Source: an uncultured Alphaproteobacteria bacterium
GTDB lineage: Bacteria > Pseudomonadota > Alphaproteobacteria > Caulobacterales > Parvularculaceae
Assembly: GCA_937895955.1 (NCBI GenBank)
Contig: CALAZI010000021.1
Span: forward strand, 1-6,489
Direction: 5' to 3'
DNA length: 6,489 nucleotides
Notes under the pieces: generated by a model
Told to the model about the DNA's origin: nothing
Databases searched by the model: none
Seen by the model: only the letters and a program-made list of their open reading frames with translations
Position numbers and translations under genes: made by a program
Shown here: piece by piece, positions 4,292 to 6,489 of the stretch
Layout: every line of letters begins with the position of its first letter
Position numbering within the stretch: the first letter of the stretch is position 1

Positions 4292-6489
4292 ATGCCCGAC
4301 GACGTCAAGCTGATGGATAAGCCGAGCGAAAAAAAGAAATCTTCGGCTGCGCGCGCGAAACAGGGCAAGGTGCGCTTCGTCACCGCGACGAGCCTGTTTG
4401 ACGGGCATGACGCGGCGATCAACATCATGCGGCGCATTCTTCAATCGTGCGGCGCCGAGGTCATTCATCTCGGCCACAACCGATCGGTCGATGAAATCAT
4501 CAACGCCGCCATTCAGGAAGACGTGCAGGGCGTCGCCGTTTCCTCCTATCAGGGCGGGCATATCGAATATTTCAAATATATGGTCGACCTCCTCAAAGAG
4601 CGCGGCGCCGGCCATATCAAGGTTTTCGGCGGCGGCGGCGGCGTCATCGTGCGCGAGGAGATCAAGGAGCTGCACGCCTACGGCGTCGAGCGCATTTATT
4701 CGCCCGAAGACGGCCAGAAAATGGGCCTTCAGGGCATGATCGAAGACATGATCGCGCGCGCCGATTTCGATCCCGTTTCGCTCGGCGTTTCGAGGATTGA
4801 GCGTCTTGGCGACGCCGGCTGGGGGCCGCTGGCGCGGTTTTTGACCCAGCTTGAAGAAGGCGAGGCGGATGCGAAAACGCTCGCCGCGTTGAAAGAAGCG
4901 GCCGCCGCCGCGCCGAAAGCGCCCGTTCTCGGCGTCACCGGCACCGGCGGTTCGGGAAAATCGTCCCTTTCCGATGAAATCATCACGCGCTTCAAGATGG
5001 ATTCGAGCAATTTCAAGATCGCCGTTCTCGCGATCGATCCCTCGCGCCGCAAAAGCGGCGGCGCGCTTTTGGGCGATCGCATCCGGATGAATTCGATCAA
5101 CGCGCCGCAGATCTATTTCCGCTCGATCGCAACGCGCGAATCCGATCGCGAAGTGCCGCCCTTCGTCCATCAGGCGGTCGACGCCTGTCGCGCAGCGGGC
5201 TTCAATCTCATCATCGTCGAAACGCCCGGCATCGGCCAGGGCAACGCGGCGATCGCGGAGATCGCTGATATTTCTCTTTACGTCATGACGCCGGAATTCG
5301 GCGCCGCCTCGCAGCTTGAAAAAATCGACATGCTCGATTTCGCCGATGTCGTCGCGATCAACAAATTCGACCGCAAGGGCGCGGAAGACGCTTTGCGCGA
5401 TGTCCGGAAACAGGTTCAGCGCAACCGTCAGGATTTTACAAAGCCGACGGAAGAAATGCCGGTCTACGGCGCCATCGCCGCGCGCTATCAGGACGACGGC
5501 GTCACCGGGCTTTATGTCGGCCTGCGCGACGCGATCGCCAAGAAAGGCTTCAAGCTCCCGGAAACGCGCTTCGAAGCCAATCCGAAGCGCATGCCGTCCC
5601 CGCGCGACGCGATCGTGCCGCCGGCGCGTCAGCGTTATCTTGCTGAGATCGCCGCCGATGTGCGCGCCTATCACGCCAAGGCGCAAAAACAGGCCGCGCT
5701 TGCGCGCGAAATCCAGCAATTGAAATCGTCGAAAGAGATGCTTGAAAAAGCGGGCGGCGAAGGAAAATCGCTGACGCCGCTGATCAGGGATCGTGAGGAG
5801 CGGCAAGATGCGCGCGCGCGAAATCTGATCGAGAACTGGCCGGAAGTGAAGGCGAGCTATGCGGGCGATGAATATGTCGTCAAAATCCGCGACAAGGAAA
5901 TCCGCACCAATCTCGTCCGCACGACGCTTTCAGGCACCAAGATCCGCAAGGTCGTCCTGCCGCGTTACGAAGATCACGGCGAATTGCTGAAATGGATGCT
6001 GCTTGAAAACCTTCCCGGTTCGTTCCCCTATACGGCCGGCGTTTTCGCCTTCAAGCGCGAGGGTGAAGACCCGACGCGCATGTTCGCAGGCGAGGGCGAT
6101 CCCTTCCGCACCAATGCGCGGTTTAAATTCTTGTCGAAAGATTCAGACGCCAAGCGCCTCTCGACCGCTTTCGATTCGGTGACGCTTTACGGCTTCGATC
6201 CGAATGAACGTCCGGACATTTACGGCAAGATCGGCAACTCCGGCGTTTCCGTCGCGACGCTCGACGACATGAAGGCGCTGTTCGACGGGTTCGATCTCTG
6301 CTCGCCCTCGACATCCGTTTCGATGACGATCAACGGCCCGGCGCCGACAATCCTCGCGATGTTCCTCAACACCGCGATCGACCAGCAGCTCAAGAAATTT
6401 GAAAAAGAGAACAATCGTCATCCGACGGAGGATGAGGCGAACAAGATCCGCGCCTGGGCGCTCGAAACGGTGCGCGGCACGGTTCAGGC
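4292..6489 (+). CDS. icmF: Fused acyl-CoA mutase/GTPase, isobutyryl-CoA mutase IcmF type, 3' end outside the window
   Basis: This adenosylcobalamin-dependent enzyme interconverts isobutyryl-CoA and n-butyryl-CoA. Some members also handle isovaleryl/pivalyl-CoA. The built-in G protein guards cofactor loading. The frame is open from ATG 4292 to the edge: 732 residues of an expected 1,080-1,100. In order: a B12-binding domain (about 27-150) with LFDGHDAAINIMRR, where His39 is the lower axial ligand, then SSYQGGH and a five-Gly run; a MeaB-like G domain (about 210-410) with P-loop GTGGSGKS (217-224), the IDPSRRKSGG switch, ETPGIGQGN and the guanine-specifying NKFD (357-360); a helical linker (about 446-490); then the mutase barrel from about 570, with FPYTAGVFAFKREGEDPTRM. 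Phe585 stands where methylmalonyl-CoA mutase has its substrate-contacting Tyr, as in IcmF. The DxHxxG motif ends in Ala42 instead of Gly, which I recall as usual in IcmF. A good Shine-Dalgarno, GAGGGAG (4278-4284), sits 7 bases before the ATG. It shares an operon with the dehydrogenase. Confidence 0.93.
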   Translation, partial: MPDDVKLMDKPSEKKKSSAARAKQGKVRFVTATSLFDGHDAAINIMRRILQSCGAEVIHLGHNRSVDEIINAAIQEDVQGVAVSSYQGGHIEYFKYMVDLLKERGAGHIKVFGGGGGVIVREEIKELHAYGVERIYSPEDGQKMGLQGMIEDMIARADFDPVSLGVSRIERLGDAGWGPLARFLTQLEEGEADAKTLAALKEAAAAAPKAPVLGVTGTGGSGKSSLSDEIITRFKMDSSNFKIAVLAIDPSRRKSGGALLGDRIRMNSINAPQIYFRSIATRESDREVPPFVHQAVDACRAAGFNLIIVETPGIGQGNAAIAEIADISLYVMTPEFGAASQLEKIDMLDFADVVAINKFDRKGAEDALRDVRKQVQRNRQDFTKPTEEMPVYGAIAARYQDDGVTGLYVGLRDAIAKKGFKLPETRFEANPKRMPSPRDAIVPPARQRYLAEIAADVRAYHAKAQKQAALAREIQQLKSSKEMLEKAGGEGKSLTPLIRDREERQDARARNLIENWPEVKASYAGDEYVVKIRDKEIRTNLVRTTLSGTKIRKVVLPRYEDHGELLKWMLLENLPGSFPYTAGVFAFKREGEDPTRMFAGEGDPFRTNARFKFLSKDSDAKRLSTAFDSVTLYGFDPNERPDIYGKIGNSGVSVATLDDMKALFDGFDLCSPSTSVSMTINGPAPTILAMFLNTAIDQQLKKFEKENNRHPTEDEANKIRAWALETVRGTVQ

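Noticed and set aside
4379..4426. B12 motif lacks the terminal Gly of DxHxxG (Ala42 here), suggesting a defective mutase
   Set aside because: The axial His39 and the surrounding DGHDAAINIM context are kept, and I recall Ala at this position as normal in IcmF proteins. It is not evidence of inactivity.
4148..5806. 552-residue open frame on the minus strand
   Set aside because: It lies antisense to the dehydrogenase end and the IcmF gene, whose plus-strand frame carries B12, P-loop and NKxD motifs. Its product is rich in Arg, Ala and Asp with no recognisable domain, as expected when GC-rich codons are read in reverse.
1..6489. CRISPR array, tRNA, rRNA, insertion sequence, phage or defence genes
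   Set aside because: No regularly spaced direct repeats, tRNA-like cloverleaf, rRNA motif, transposase or integrase was seen when reading both strands.

Overview
The window is GC-rich (roughly 60-65 percent by eye), with uniform codon use dominated by GCG, CGC and GGC. This points to an alphaproteobacterium. The gene families and the intergenic palindrome near 753-802 fit the Hyphomicrobiales (Rhizobiales), possibly a Methylocystis- or Beijerinckia-like lineage, but the genus is a guess. I see no insertion sequence, CRISPR array, rRNA or tRNA, and no compositional break suggesting recent transfer.

Layout. (1) Bases 1-702, plus strand: the 3' part of a GH13 alpha-glucosidase gene, cut by the left edge. 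(2) 703-815: an intergenic gap between converging genes, holding a perfect 12-bp hairpin (terminator candidate) and a nested double palindrome that looks like a dispersed extragenic repeat. (3) 816-2288, minus strand: a LysR-family regulator gene followed 36 bp later by a PduO/MMAB-type ATP:cob(I)alamin adenosyltransferase gene, very likely one transcript. (4) 2289-2466: a divergent control region with a 15-bp near-perfect inverted repeat, a good sigma-70 promoter for lysR inside and beside it, and a consensus -35 facing the other way that starts at the base after the repeat. (5) 2467-4257, plus strand: a 596-residue acyl-CoA dehydrogenase of the long, DmdC-like type. (6) 4292 to the right edge, plus strand: the first 732 residues of a fused acyl-CoA mutase/GTPase of the IcmF type, 34 bp after the dehydrogenase.

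How the genes fit together. IcmF proteins carry a B12-binding domain, a MeaB-like G-protein chaperone and a mutase barrel in one chain. They interconvert branched and linear acyl-CoAs (isobutyryl/n-butyryl-CoA; in some members isovaleryl/pivalyl-CoA). The adenosyltransferase makes and delivers adenosylcobalamin, which the mutase needs. The dehydrogenase could oxidise the substrate or product acyl-CoA. The LysR protein, with its operator candidate between the two transcription units, could coordinate all of this. The result is a compact B12-dependent acyl-CoA module. Every enzyme belongs to a known family. The specific divergent arrangement with its operator is the most interesting thing here, rather than a wholly new system.
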